Below the pieces are notes generated by a model. It did no database searches and was not told the DNA's origin. It saw nothing but the letters and a program-made list of their open reading frames with translations. 64,000 nucleotides of DNA from Verrucomicrobia bacterium S94. Lineage in GTDB: Bacteria; Verrucomicrobiota; Kiritimatiellia; Kiritimatiellales; Pontiellaceae. Both the position numbers and the translations under genes were made by a program. This document shows, piece by piece, positions 35,966-45,578 of this stretch; position 1 is the stretch's first letter, and the number at the start of each line of letters is the position of its first letter. The stretch is taken from positions 3,906,001 to 3,970,000 of the forward strand of contig CP036201.1 of the NCBI GenBank assembly GCA_004299845.1. Direction: 5' to 3'.

Positions 35966-37537
35966 GTTGAAACAGCGTTCGATTTCGGTTTCGGCATTGG
36001 GGCCGAAGAGAATGCGGGCGGTTTCAGCGAGGGCGGGGTGACAGCGCAGGGCGGCGCGGTGTTCGGTGAGGGCGAGGTGGGTTCGGCGGCGCAGGAAATC
36101 CTCGAGATGAATCACCATTTCCTGTTCGGCCATTAGATGGAGTTCGGCTCGGGTGATGCCGGCGAGCAGTTTTTCGCGCATCTTCGGGTCGCGTTTTATT
36201 TTTTCGAGCACCTGGAATCCGGTTTTTCCATGCCGTCGCCAGATGCGGTCGAGCTGATTATCGGTAAGCCCCAGCCGTTTGCCGTCGGTTTCAAACTTCC
36301 GGTGTTTTTCGGGGGAGGACTCGCCATACCAGCTTCCAAGAGGTTGGAAACCGGTGAGTCCGAACGAGGTGATCAGGTCGGCCGCTTCGTTGCCGATGTT
36401 GATGCAGTCGGTCAGTTTTCCGCCGTAAATGCTGAACATATTTTTATCCGGATGGACATCGATTTCATGTTTGCGGGAGAGGGATGTCCATTCACCGTCT
36501 TTTACTGCATCATTTTTATGGACGACGAGCGGGCGGACGCCGCATCGTCTGGAAATGACATCATTTTCTGAAAGCGGTTTTTCGAGCTGCAGCAGCTGAT
36601 TGGCATTATCGAGGAGAAATCGGACATCGGCGTCAGTCGGTTCGACGGAGGCTTGATCGACCCGCGTATCGGTGGTGCCGATGCAGGTGCGGTTGCCCAT
36701 GGGAACCATGAAAAAGAGCCGGCCGTCGGAGGCGAAAAAGGTGAGTACATGCCGGGTTCTGGCGATGCGTGGTACGATGAGGTGTACGCCTTTGGAATAG
36801 ATATGCCGGAAATGACTTTCCATGTTGAGCAGATGGTTTATCCGGTCGGCAAACGGGCCAGCGGCATTGATCAATGTGCGGCTTTTAATCCGGCAGGTGT
36901 TTCCGGAAACGCGGTCGTGTACCTCACATTCCCAGAGGCCGTTTTTCCAGTGCCCGGAAATCAGTTCGGCATAATTTATGGCGTTGCCGCCTTTCCGCAG
37001 TACGCGGCGGATAAAGTTGAAGGTGAAGCGGGCGTCGTTTTCCACGAAATAAGCGTCGGAGTATTCAATGCCGCCGGCGAGCCGTTCCGTGTTTACCATG
37101 GGAGCTTCTTTCCGGATGGCGGAAACGGAGAGCAGTCGGGGCGGTCTGGTGCGGCATCCGCCCATGAACCAGTAGAGCAGGGCGCCGAGATAAATCAGGA
37201 AACGCGGTTTTCGAAATCCTTTTTGAATACTGGTGAAAAAACGGATTTCGCGGACCTGTCCCGGGAAGGAGTCTATCAGGTGGTTTCGGCTGGCGCAGAG
37301 TTTGTTGACGAGTGCGAATTCGTAATTTTCCAGATATTTAATGCCTCCCCATACCAGGTTGGAACTTTCCTGTGAGGTGCAGGAGGCAAAGTCGTTTTTA
37401 TCAATGACGGTGACTTTCAGTCCGCGGGCCGCCAGGGATGCCGCGGAAACGGCGCCGTTGATTCCTGCGCCGATGATCAGGCAGTCCTGCACGTCATTCC
37501 GTGCGCGGTCAATGCAGGCTGTGCGGAGAATGTTCAT
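35960..37537 (-). CDS. glpD: FAD-dependent glycerol-3-phosphate dehydrogenase family protein
   Basis: Oxidises sn-glycerol-3-phosphate to dihydroxyacetone phosphate at the inner membrane, passing electrons to quinone. DCLIIGAGINGAVSAASLAARG is the FAD-binding GxGxxG motif. TSQESSNLVWGGIKYLENYEFALV is the GlpD signature, IGTTDTRVD the conserved catalytic region, and a C-terminal DAO_C domain follows. I chose the start at 37537, directly before the dinucleotide fold. A frame from 37651 overlaps the permease stop but adds 38 residues without homology. No ribosome site is clear. The product is 525 residues, normal for GlpD. Confidence 0.88.
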   Translation of the reverse strand: MNILRTACIDRARNDVQDCLIIGAGINGAVSAASLAARGLKVTVIDKNDFASCTSQESSNLVWGGIKYLENYEFALVNKLCASRNHLIDSFPGQVREIRFFTSIQKGFRKPRFLIYLGALLYWFMGGCRTRPPRLLSVSAIRKEAPMVNTERLAGGIEYSDAYFVENDARFTFNFIRRVLRKGGNAINYAELISGHWKNGLWECEVHDRVSGNTCRIKSRTLINAAGPFADRINHLLNMESHFRHIYSKGVHLIVPRIARTRHVLTFFASDGRLFFMVPMGNRTCIGTTDTRVDQASVEPTDADVRFLLDNANQLLQLEKPLSENDVISRRCGVRPLVVHKNDAVKDGEWTSLSRKHEIDVHPDKNMFSIYGGKLTDCINIGNEAADLITSFGLTGFQPLGSWYGESSPEKHRKFETDGKRLGLTDNQLDRIWRRHGKTGFQVLEKIKRDPKMREKLLAGITRAELHLMAEQEMVIHLEDFLRRRTHLALTEHRAALRCHPALAETARILFGPNAETEIERCFNR

Positions 37538-37644
37538 AGAGTGGCGGGATGGAAAAGTAAAGGATTCGGGGGTGAAGGGTGAAAAAGAGAGAGAGGCAGT
37601 TCCTGGTTTGGCCCTTTTGAGGTGCCGGAAAACGGTAATTTTCA

Positions 37645-38736
37645 TCAGCAATTCAGCTTTATGTTACGGAGTTTGAGCATGTCGTAGGAATAGATTTCGC
37701 GGACCAGGACAATAAGGCAGGCGAGAATCGGTACGGCAAGAATCAGTCCGAGCGCGCCGAGGGCCATGGTGATGAGCAGCTGAAAGAGCATGAGATAGCC
37801 GGCGGGGATGTTAAGCTGTGTTTTGACGACCTGCGGGGTGATGATGTTGCTTTCGGTGAACTGGATGGCGAGATAGACCGGAATGTAGAGCAGCAGTTTG
37901 GCGGGATCGGAATAGGCCAGCGTAAAAATGGTGATCGGCAGAATCGGCAGGACGGCCCCGATGTTCGGAATAAAGGTGGCGAAGCCGGCGAAGAGCGCCA
38001 CAACCATAGCGTTGGGCATGCGCAGAATCAGGCCGAGGAGGATCCAGACGAACAGTACAATGACGCTGACGGAAAAGAGCTGGGCGTTCAGCCATTTGGT
38101 CAGAGTGGTGCCGAGGATGCTGATGATTGATTTGGCTCGTGAATGCTGTTTGGGGGGAATGAGGTAAAGGAGGGCGCTGATGTAGCTCTTCGGTTCGAGC
38201 AGAAAAAAGACGGCAATAAAAAGTACCAGGCCGAGATTCACCAGTATGCCGGCCATCAGTCCGATGCCGCCGAGGAGGTCCGGAGCAATTGCCATGCCGG
38301 ATTTGACGAGCCAGTTGAACATTTCATGAATTGAGTCGGCATCAATCGGTTTATCGGAACCGGCTTCAGGAATTTCCGGAAGAAAGGTGTGTACGGCAGG
38401 GGTGGTATCCCAGAAGTGTTGATAAGCGGTTTTGGCACTTTCCGCAGCGGCAGGCAGATCCTGGACGATGTCGGCCACGCCTTTTCCTAGGGTCGGGATG
38501 ATCCAGAGTGAAAGCAGGATGATGGCGGCGAAGCTGAATACGACCGAAAGCGTAAGCGCCGGTCCGCGTTTTAGTCCTTTTTTCTGCAGGAACATCATGG
38601 GCTGAGCCATGGCCATAGCGATGACGATGGAGGCGAAGGCCAGGACCAGAATATTACGCGTGGACCAGAGTGTAAACAGCAGCGCCGTCAGAATCACCGT
38701 CACAAGAACCCGCCTGATGTACTCTCCCATGTCCAT
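37645..38736 (-). CDS. AI-2E family transporter (PerM/YdiK type)
   Basis: 363 residues with about eight membrane segments and the family-typical loop between the N-terminal two to three helices and the rest. The conserved stretch MVVALFAGFATFIPNIGAVLPILP and the C-terminal LGALGLILAVPILACLIVLVREIY place it in the AI-2E permease family. Members export varied small molecules or act as Na+/H+ antiporters; the substrate cannot be assigned. The ATG at 38736 follows GAGGGAGAACG. Confidence 0.88.
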   Translation of the reverse strand: MDMGEYIRRVLVTVILTALLFTLWSTRNILVLAFASIVIAMAMAQPMMFLQKKGLKRGPALTLSVVFSFAAIILLSLWIIPTLGKGVADIVQDLPAAAESAKTAYQHFWDTTPAVHTFLPEIPEAGSDKPIDADSIHEMFNWLVKSGMAIAPDLLGGIGLMAGILVNLGLVLFIAVFFLLEPKSYISALLYLIPPKQHSRAKSIISILGTTLTKWLNAQLFSVSVIVLFVWILLGLILRMPNAMVVALFAGFATFIPNIGAVLPILPITIFTLAYSDPAKLLLYIPVYLAIQFTESNIITPQVVKTQLNIPAGYLMLFQLLITMALGALGLILAVPILACLIVLVREIYSYDMLKLRNIKLNC

Positions 38737-38878
38737 CGTTCTCCCTCTTTAATAAACGGTGTGAATGATAGAGAATTCTAGTGGACTGTATTCATTCCAT
38801 CAAATTTTTCACGAACTTTTTTGAATATAGAGCAAAGTTGCTTTCGGCGACGGGCGTATCCGGATAAACCGTTGTCTG

Positions 38879-38902
38879 CCGGCCGGGAATTTTCCCGGCC
38901 GG
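38879..38902. repeat. Perfect 24-bp palindrome after metE
   Basis: CCGGCCGGGAA / TTCCCGGCCGG with a two-base loop, 8 bp after the metE stop. It is a very stable hairpin. The minus strand lacks a T run after it, so it may act as an mRNA 3' end protector rather than a classical terminator. Confidence 0.5.
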
Positions 38903-38909
38903 ACTTTTA

Positions 38910-41177
38910 TTATTGCAGGATCTTACGTACTGCGGTTGTTGCTTCTACCATATTCCTGAGTGCCTGCCGGGTTTCGGGCCATCCCCTGGTTTTCAGTCCG
39001 CAGTCAGGATTAATCCAGAGCTGTTCTTTAGGAATCACTTTCAGGGCATTTTCGATCAGCGTTCTGATTTCAGTGACGGAAGGTACGCGCGGGGAATGAA
39101 TATCCCAGACCCCGGGACCGATGTCGTTGGGATAGTGGAACGTTTCAAAAGCCTGCAGCAGTTCCATATCACTGCGGCTGGCTTCGATGCTGATGACGTC
39201 GGCATCCATTGCGGCAATCTCCTGCAGGATGGTATTGAATTCGCTGTAGCACATATGGGTGTGGATCTGGGTTTCGTCGCGCACGCCTGATGTGGCCAGC
39301 CGGAAATTTTCAACCGCCCAGTTCAGATATTCCTCCTGTTCATCTTTGCGGATGGGAAGTCCTTCGCGAAAGGCGGCTTCATCGATCTGAATCATGCCGA
39401 TTCCGGCTTTTTCCAGATCCAGAACCTCGTCTCTGATAGCCAGAGCGATTTGGCGACAGACTGCGGCCCGGGGCAGATCGTCGCGTACAAAGCTCCAGCA
39501 GAGCATGGTAACCGGTCCGGTCAGCATACCTTTGAGCGGTTTTTCGGTCTGACTCTGGGCATATTGAATCCAGTCCAGGGTCATGGGGGCGGGGCGGGAG
39601 ACATCACCGTAGATAATCGGCGGTTTAACGCATCGGCTGCCGTAACTCTGAACCCAGCCGTATTGCGAAAAGCAGAAGCCGTTCATCTGCTGACCGAAAT
39701 ATTCCACCATGTCATTCCGTTCCGGTTCTCCGTGAACCAGTACATCGAGTCCGGCCAGTTCCTGCTCCTGGATAACGGAACAGATTTCCTGCTGCATGGC
39801 CTGTGTGTAGGCGGATTGGTCACAATCGCCGTTGCGGAATGCTTTCCGGATGTTCCGGATTTCCTTGGTCTGGGGGAAGGATCCGATGGTGGTGGTGGGA
39901 AGAAGCGGAAGGTTAAGCCGGGCCTGCTGGCATTTTTTACGTTCAGCGAAGGGGCGGGCTCTGCGGCACATCCGGGCATCGACCTGTTCCACCCGCTTCC
40001 GGACTTCGAAATCCAGAGAGAGGGGACTGTTTTTACGGGAGCTGATGATCTTTTTGTTTTCCAGCAGTTCTTCGTTCACATTACAGCCCTGTGCGGCCAG
40101 GGTTAATGTTTTCACTTCGCTGCACTTTTCGACGGCGAAGGCCATCCACGCTTTCAGTTCCGGCAACAGGTCGGTTTCCGGTTCCAGTGACACCGGAGTG
40201 TGCAGTAGTGAACAGGAGCTTCCGATCCATAGCTGGTCGGTGTGTCTGGTCGGTTTGGCTTTTACGATCTGTTTAAGTAACTCTGCTAAATCGGCTTTCC
40301 AGATGTTGCGTCCGTCAATGAGTCCAAGTGACAGATCTTTGTGTTCCGGCCACTTTGTCAGTACATCGTCCAGCTGGCCGGGTGCACGCACCAGATCAAT
40401 ATGCAGTACATCCACCGGCAGGCGGGCGGTCAGGTCGAGATTTTCATTCAGTCCGCCGAAATAGGTGCCAAGGAGCAGTCTGGTATGCCGGGCGTGCGAG
40501 CGCAGTACTGCGTAGGTCTGTTCCGCCCGCTCCCGGATTTCCGTCGGCAGGTCGGTGCAGAGAATCGGTTCATCCAGCTGGATGCAGTCGGTCAGTCCGG
40601 ACAGTTTTTCAAGCAGTGTACTGTAAACCCCGGTTATGGCATCGAGTGCGTCCCATTTATTGACCCCTTCGGCCGCTTTGGCCAGTGCCAGATAGGTCAG
40701 CGGTCCAACCACAACGGGTTTCGGTCGGAAGCCCTGTTTCAGCGCGGCTTCAGTCTCCCGGACCAGCGTGTCGGAAGAATAGGCGAGCTGCATATCGGCT
40801 TCAATTTCGGGGACGATGTAATGATAGTTGGTGTCGAACCACTTCGTCATTTCCATGGGCGCAATGCCGGCTTCGGCATTGCCGCGGGCCATGTTGAAGT
40901 AGATGTCCAGCTCAGAAAGACCGGGCGTCTGAAAACGGGCGGGAACCGCGCCGATCATCCGGCTGACATCCAGGACGTGGTCGTAGAGCGAAAAATCGCC
41001 GGTGCAGACATAGTCAAGGCCGGCCTTCTGCTGTACCGTCCAGTTCTGCAGTTTAATCTGTTCGGTCCGCAGCAGCAGTTCGGATTCCGAGCACGCTCTC
41101 CGCCAGTAGGCTTCGATGGCGAATTTGAGTTCTCTTTGGCTTCCAATGCGCGGAAAGCCGAGGATGTGACTTTTCAT
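38910..41177 (-). CDS. metE: Cobalamin-independent methionine synthase
   Basis: Transfers the methyl group of 5-methyltetrahydropteroyl-glutamate to homocysteine. The 755 residues start MKSHILGFPRIG and hold both MetE barrels. Zinc ligands are visible in IHTHMCYSEF (His, Cys) and INPDCGLKTRGW (Cys). LLPTTTIGSFPQTKEIR begins the C-terminal domain. The ATG at 41177 is preceded by AGGAGAACAT. The open frame extends 60 codons further upstream but there overlaps a cobalamin riboswitch, so the longer start is wrong. Control: repression when B12 is available, implying a B12-dependent MetH elsewhere. Confidence 0.96.
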   Translation of the reverse strand: MKSHILGFPRIGSQRELKFAIEAYWRRACSESELLLRTEQIKLQNWTVQQKAGLDYVCTGDFSLYDHVLDVSRMIGAVPARFQTPGLSELDIYFNMARGNAEAGIAPMEMTKWFDTNYHYIVPEIEADMQLAYSSDTLVRETEAALKQGFRPKPVVVGPLTYLALAKAAEGVNKWDALDAITGVYSTLLEKLSGLTDCIQLDEPILCTDLPTEIRERAEQTYAVLRSHARHTRLLLGTYFGGLNENLDLTARLPVDVLHIDLVRAPGQLDDVLTKWPEHKDLSLGLIDGRNIWKADLAELLKQIVKAKPTRHTDQLWIGSSCSLLHTPVSLEPETDLLPELKAWMAFAVEKCSEVKTLTLAAQGCNVNEELLENKKIISSRKNSPLSLDFEVRKRVEQVDARMCRRARPFAERKKCQQARLNLPLLPTTTIGSFPQTKEIRNIRKAFRNGDCDQSAYTQAMQQEICSVIQEQELAGLDVLVHGEPERNDMVEYFGQQMNGFCFSQYGWVQSYGSRCVKPPIIYGDVSRPAPMTLDWIQYAQSQTEKPLKGMLTGPVTMLCWSFVRDDLPRAAVCRQIALAIRDEVLDLEKAGIGMIQIDEAAFREGLPIRKDEQEEYLNWAVENFRLATSGVRDETQIHTHMCYSEFNTILQEIAAMDADVISIEASRSDMELLQAFETFHYPNDIGPGVWDIHSPRVPSVTEIRTLIENALKVIPKEQLWINPDCGLKTRGWPETRQALRNMVEATTAVRKILQ

Positions 41178-41199
41178 ATGTTCTCCTGTTGGTTTTCCG

Positions 41200-41362
41200 G
41201 ACGGGTTTATTCCCGTTCGGCTGGATCGAACCGTGGTCGTCTTCTGGCTTCCGGCTTCCTGTCGACACCCTTCCGGGCTATGCCCGTGGACCGTGTCGAT
41301 GCTCCGGTTACAGCGGCGCGTCCGCGACGGATTTTCACCGTTTTCCGTTACCAGCATTCGTA
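41200..41362 (-). promoter_or_regulatory. Cobalamin riboswitch of metE
   Basis: On the minus strand, GGTGAAAATCC (41339-41329) is followed by GCCGCTGTAACCGG (about 41316-41303). Then come GC-rich paired arms and the B12 box AGCCAGAAGAC (41249-41239), all in the order of the AdoCbl riboswitch core. Downstream, ACGGG/CCCGT and GTTCG/CGAAC hairpins lie just before the metE ribosome site, suggesting translational control; no T run follows. Ends are approximate. Confidence 0.9.
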
Positions 41363-41505
41363 TATCCGGATAAACAGATATATTAAAGGAGGCAAAATTA
41401 CAATACAGAATGTATCAATGTTTTTTTCGCTGAAAGCAGGCATTTTCCAGGATGAACCAGCGGTGGATATGAAAAAACTAATTAAGTATTGAGTAGCGCA
41501 ATTGC

Positions 41506-41551
41506 ATACAATATATTGTGTAGCTCCGGCAGAAATTAGCATATATGGTAT
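41506..41551 (+). promoter_or_regulatory. Two NrdR-box-like palindromes over the nrdA promoter
   Basis: Box 1, ACAATATATTGT (41508-41519), is a perfect palindrome matching the NrdR consensus. Box 2, AGCATATATGGT (41538-41549), is weaker. Their centres are 30 bp apart, about three helical turns. They overlap a plausible promoter TTGTGT (41516) - 18 bp - CATATA (41540). NrdR would repress the operon at high dATP/ATP. Confidence 0.65.
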
Positions 41552-41644
41552 TATTAAGTACATTAATGTGCAGGTTTGAGCGCCGGGTTTGTCGTTGGGA
41601 TGAGTAAGTCAGTCAGCATCAGGAAGTTTTAAAAGGCGGTGGAT

Positions 41645-43917
41645 ATGAGCGGAGATTTGTCGGTCATTAAACGAAGTGGAGAGAAGGCTCCGCTGGATCT
41701 GGAAAAGATTCACAAGGTAATTACGTGGGCAGCGGAGGGGCTGGACAAGGTGTCCGTTTCGCAGGTGGAGTTGAAGTCGCAGATTCACCTTTTTGATGGA
41801 ATACGAACTGAGGATATTCACGAAACCATCATTAAAGCGACGGCGGATCTGATCTCGGAAGAGACGCCGGATTATCAGTATCTTGCGGCCCGTCTGGCGG
41901 TGTTTCATCTCCGCAAAAAAGCGTACGGCCGCTTCACACCGCCGACCCTGTTTGAGCATGTCTCTAAAATGGTTAAGGCCGGCCGGTATGATGAACACCT
42001 GCTGGAGGATTATACGAAGCAGGAGCTCGATGCCATGGATAAGTTTATTGACCATGATCGCGACCTGACTTTCAGCTATGCCGCCGTAAAACAGCTGGAA
42101 GGAAAATATCTTGTGCAGGACCGGGTTACCGGACAGATTTATGAGAGTGCCCAGTTTCTTTATGTGCTTGTGGCCGCCTGCCTGTTTGCACACTACCCGA
42201 AAGAGACGCGTCTGGATTATATCCGGCGCTTCTACGATGCCGTCTCCACGTTTAAAATATCGCTGCCGACGCCGATCATGGCCGGAGTCCGTACACCGAC
42301 CCGTCAGTTTTCCTCCTGTGTGCTGATCGAATGCGATGACAGTCTGGATTCAGTGAATGCGACATCGAGCGCAATTGTTAAATACGTCAGCCAGCGCGCC
42401 GGGATCGGCATCAACGCCGGCCGCATTCGCGCGCTGGGCAGTCCAATCCGGAACGGCGAGGCTTTTCATACGGGCTGTATTCCGTTCTACAAGCATTTCC
42501 AGACCGCCGTGAAAAGCTGTTCTCAGGGCGGGGTGCGCGGTGGTGCGGCGACTCTTTTTTATCCGATCTGGCATCTGGAAGTTGAAGATCTGCTGGTGCT
42601 CAAAAACAACCGTGGGGTTGAGGAGAACCGTGTGCGGCATCTTGATTACGGCGTGCAGTTCAATAAGCTGATGTATCAGCGCATGCTGAAAGGAGAGCAT
42701 ATTACACTGTTCAGTCCCAGCGATGTGCCGGGTCTGTATGATGCTTTTTTTCAGGATCAGGAGGAATTTGAGCGGCTTTATCTGAAGTATGAAGCGGATG
42801 AATCGATCCGGAAGAAACGGGTGCAGGCGCTGGAGCTGTTCACGGTTTTTGCGCAGGAACGAGCCAGTACCGGCCGGATCTATCTGCAGAATGTCGACCA
42901 CTGCAATACGCACAGTCCATTTGATCCGGCTGTGGCACCGGTGCGGCAGAGTAACCTGTGTCTGGAAATTGCGCTGCCGACTAAACCGCTGAATGACGTG
43001 AATGATGAAGAGGGCGAAATTGCGCTCTGTACGCTGTCGGCGATCAATCTCGGGCGGTGGAATCGCTTGATGATCTGGAAGAACTTGCCGACCTGACGGT
43101 GCGTGCGCTCGACCGTCTGCTGGATTATCAGGACTACCCGCTTCCCGCCGCCCGGAAAGCTTCGCTGGGCCGTCGTACGCTGGGGATCGGTGTAATCAAC
43201 TATGCCTATTATCTTGCAAAAAACGGGGTTCGTTATTCCGACGGCTCGGCCCGGGGACTGACGCATCGGACGTTTGAGGCACTCCAGTATTATCTGCTGA
43301 AAGCTTCTGTCGGGCTGGCCAAAACGTTCGGGCCGTGTCCGAAATTTAATGAAACCACCTATGCCGAGGGCATTCTGCCGATCGATACCTATAAGAAAAA
43401 TCTCGATGAAATCTGCGATGAACCGCTGCATTTTGACTGGGAGACGCTACGCCGGGATATTGTGAAGCACGGGCTGCGCAATTCTACGCTGACGGCGCTG
43501 ATGCCCTCAGAAACGTCATCGCAGATTTCCAATGCAACGAACGGGATTGAACCGCCGCGCGGACTGATCAGTGTCAAATCGAGTAAAGACGGGGTGCTGA
43601 AACAGGTAGTGCCGGAATTTGAAAAACTGAAGGATCGGTATGAGCTGCTCTGGGATATTCCGAATAATGACGGATATCTTGAACTGGTGGCGATTATGCA
43701 GAAGTTTATCGATCAGACGATTTCGGCGAACACCAACTATGATCCATCTAAATATCCGGATGGAAAGGTGCCGGTGAAGCAGATTCTGAAAGATATCCTG
43801 AAAGCATATTCGCTCGGCGTTAAAACGCTTTATTATCATAATACCCGCGACGGTGCTGCCGACCGGCAGGGCGAGATCCAGGACAACGATTGCGTCGGCG
43901 GCGCCTGTAAAATCTAG
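41645..43917 (+). CDS. nrdA: Class Ia ribonucleotide reductase large subunit, one frameshift
   Basis: Reduces ribonucleoside diphosphates to deoxy forms with NrdB. ATP-cone at ~1-95 (VIKRSGEKAPLDLEKIHKVI). Key cysteines: FSSCVLIE, NLCLEIALP and ALCTLSAINLG at the active site, and the C-terminal CVGGACKI swinging arm. The frame breaks at 43052-43054, where GGG should be GGGG. With one added G the protein is 757 residues, as expected for the E. coli type, and reads INLGAVESLDDLEELADL across the break. As written, the parts are 41645-43096 and 43057-43917. A GTG at 41639 is an alternative start. nrdB follows after 12 bp. Confidence 0.93.
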
Positions 43918-43929
43918 GAGGAGTACGAT

Positions 43930-45060
43930 ATGGCCTTTTCAACATTCCGACAACATAAGAATAATGCACTGGAAGAGCCGATGTTTCTGGGTAACAGTGT
44001 GAATGTTTCGCGCTTCGACCAGCAACGCCATCCCATCTTTGAAAGTATCATCGAAAAACAGCTGTCCTTTTTCTGGCGGCCGGAAGAGGTGGATATTTCG
44101 AAGGACCGTGCTGACTGGCAGTCGCTGACGGATTCCGAGCGGCACATTTTTATTTCCAACCTGAAATATCAGACGCTGCTCGATTCCGTGGCCGCGCGGT
44201 CGGTGAATGTCTGCCTGCTGCCGCTGGTCTCGCTGCCCGAGCTGGAGACGTGGGTGGAAACCTGGGCCTTTGCGGAAACCATTCACTCCCGCTCCTATAC
44301 GCATATTCTGCGGAATCTTTTTTCCGATCCCAGCGGGGTTTTTGAGGATATTGTCGTAAACGAGAATATTGTGGAGCGGGCCAAAGATATCACCCGCCAT
44401 TTTGATGAAATCATTCTGATGTCGCATATCTATCATTCGCAGGGTGAAGGAACGTTTTCGGTTGAGGGCCGGACCATTCATGTGACAAAGCGTGAACTGA
44501 AAAAACGCCTTTATCTGGCGATCTGCGCCATCAACTCGCTGGAAGCCATCCGGTTCTATGTGTCTTTTGCCTGTTCCTTTGCTTTTTCCGAGCGTGAGCT
44601 GCTCGAAGGAAATGCAAAAATCATCAAACTGATTGCCCGCGATGAAGCGCTGCATCTGACCGGCACCCAGCACATACTGAATCTCTGGGCCGACGGCCGC
44701 GATGATCCCGAAATGGCGGATATTGCCGCAGAACTGCATGATGCCGGCCGGTCCCTGTTTCTCGATGTGGTGGATCAGGAAAAAGCCTGGGCCGATTATC
44801 TTTTCAAAGACGGTTCCATGATCGGTATGAATGCGGATATCCTGAAACAGTATGTTGAATATATCAGCAACCAGCGCATGCTGGCCATCGGGTATGATGC
44901 ACCGTTCGATATCAAAACCAATCCGCTACCGTGGATGAATGCCTATCTGGTCAGCGACAATGTTCAGGTGGCCCCGCAGGAAGCGGAGATTTCGTCCTAC
45001 CTTGTGGGACAGGTGGATTCCGCGGTTGACAGTTCTGATTTTGATGGTTTTGAGCTGTAA
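43930..45060 (+). CDS. nrdB: Class Ia ribonucleotide reductase small subunit
   Basis: Holds the diiron-tyrosyl radical cofactor. [17 protein letters not shown] carries the first carboxylate ligand, and [17 protein letters not shown] has the Glu/His ligands and the radical Tyr. [17 protein letters not shown] carries the later ligands. 376 residues, C-terminus SDFDGFEL as needed to dock to NrdA. ATG after TAGGAGGAGTACGAT. Same operon as nrdA and, after a repeat element, the ferredoxin gene. Confidence 0.97.
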   Translation: MAFSTFRQHKNNALEEPMFLGNSVNVSRFDQQRHPIFESIIEKQLSFFWRPEEVDISKDRADWQSLTDSERHIFISNLKYQTLLDSVAARSVNVCLLPLVSLPELETWVETWAFAETIHSRSYTHILRNLFSDPSGVFEDIVVNENIVERAKDITRHFDEIILMSHIYHSQGEGTFSVEGRTIHVTKRELKKRLYLAICAINSLEAIRFYVSFACSFAFSERELLEGNAKIIKLIARDEALHLTGTQHILNLWADGRDDPEMADIAAELHDAGRSLFLDVVDQEKAWADYLFKDGSMIGMNADILKQYVEYISNQRMLAIGYDAPFDIKTNPLPWMNAYLVSDNVQVAPQEAEISSYLVGQVDSAVDSSDFDGFEL

Positions 45061-45075
45061 TGTGAATCGGGCGTC

Positions 45076-45144
45076 AGGTAGGGCGCGCCAAAGTTCGCTG
45101 AGCGGCACGCGTGCATAAGCTCGCCCGGCGGGCGAGCTCTACCT
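45076..45144. repeat. REP/MITE-like inverted-repeat element, copy 2
   Basis: The outer arms AGGTAG (45076-45081) and CTACCT (45139-45144) enclose a perfect 9-bp hairpin, AGCTCGCCC / GGGCGAGCT (45118-45138). The GAGCTCTACCT end is shared with the element at 35879-35965. It lies inside the nrd operon, between nrdB and the ferredoxin gene. Confidence 0.6.
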
Positions 45145-45177
45145 CATGCCGCAGGTTAGAAAGAGAGTTCAACCCTT

Positions 45178-45444
45178 ATGCCGCACCTGATTCATGTGGA
45201 TGAAAAACTGAAGCCGTTTGTCTATGAGGAGGCGGATGAGCTCAATGTACTTGACTGTCTTGAAAAGCGGGGGCTTGAAATGCACAGCCATTGCCGGGCC
45301 GGAATTTGCGGAACCTGCCGGGTCAAGCTGCTGCGCGGTGTGGTGAAATATCCGGCCGGGCCGCCGCTCGCCTATGTCCGTGAGGGTGAGATTCTTCCGT
45401 GCTGCTGCGAACCGGTGACCGATATCGAAATTAAAACCTACTGA
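45178..45444 (+). CDS. 2Fe-2S ferredoxin of the nrd operon (YfaE-like)
   Basis: 88 residues with the plant-type 2Fe-2S motif CRAGICGTC plus a later Cys in LPCCCEP. In E. coli the yfaE ferredoxin follows nrdAB and keeps the NrdB diiron cofactor reduced, so the same role is likely here. A 117-bp gap holding a REP-like element separates it from nrdB. The ribosome site before the ATG is weak. Confidence 0.88.
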   Translation: MPHLIHVDEKLKPFVYEEADELNVLDCLEKRGLEMHSHCRAGICGTCRVKLLRGVVKYPAGPPLAYVREGEILPCCCEPVTDIEIKTY

Positions 45445-45578
45445 TTCCGGTCCGGGGGAAACGGTGTGCGGTTTCCTGTCATTCGTGAAACGCTCTTGCA
45501 GACTGAGCCGCACCCTCCTGCTTGAATGGAGGCGGGTTTTCTGTAGACTGCGTTCCGATTAGTGGAAATGAGGAATTT

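Noticed and set aside
38879-38902. Palindrome after metE as an intrinsic terminator
   Set aside because: The stem is perfect but the minus strand continues CAGACAAC without a T run; listed as a hairpin only.
41178-41357. Longer metE start with 60 extra N-terminal residues
   Set aside because: The extra part is arginine/serine-rich without homology, overlaps the cobalamin riboswitch core, and the ATG at 41177 has a proper ribosome site.
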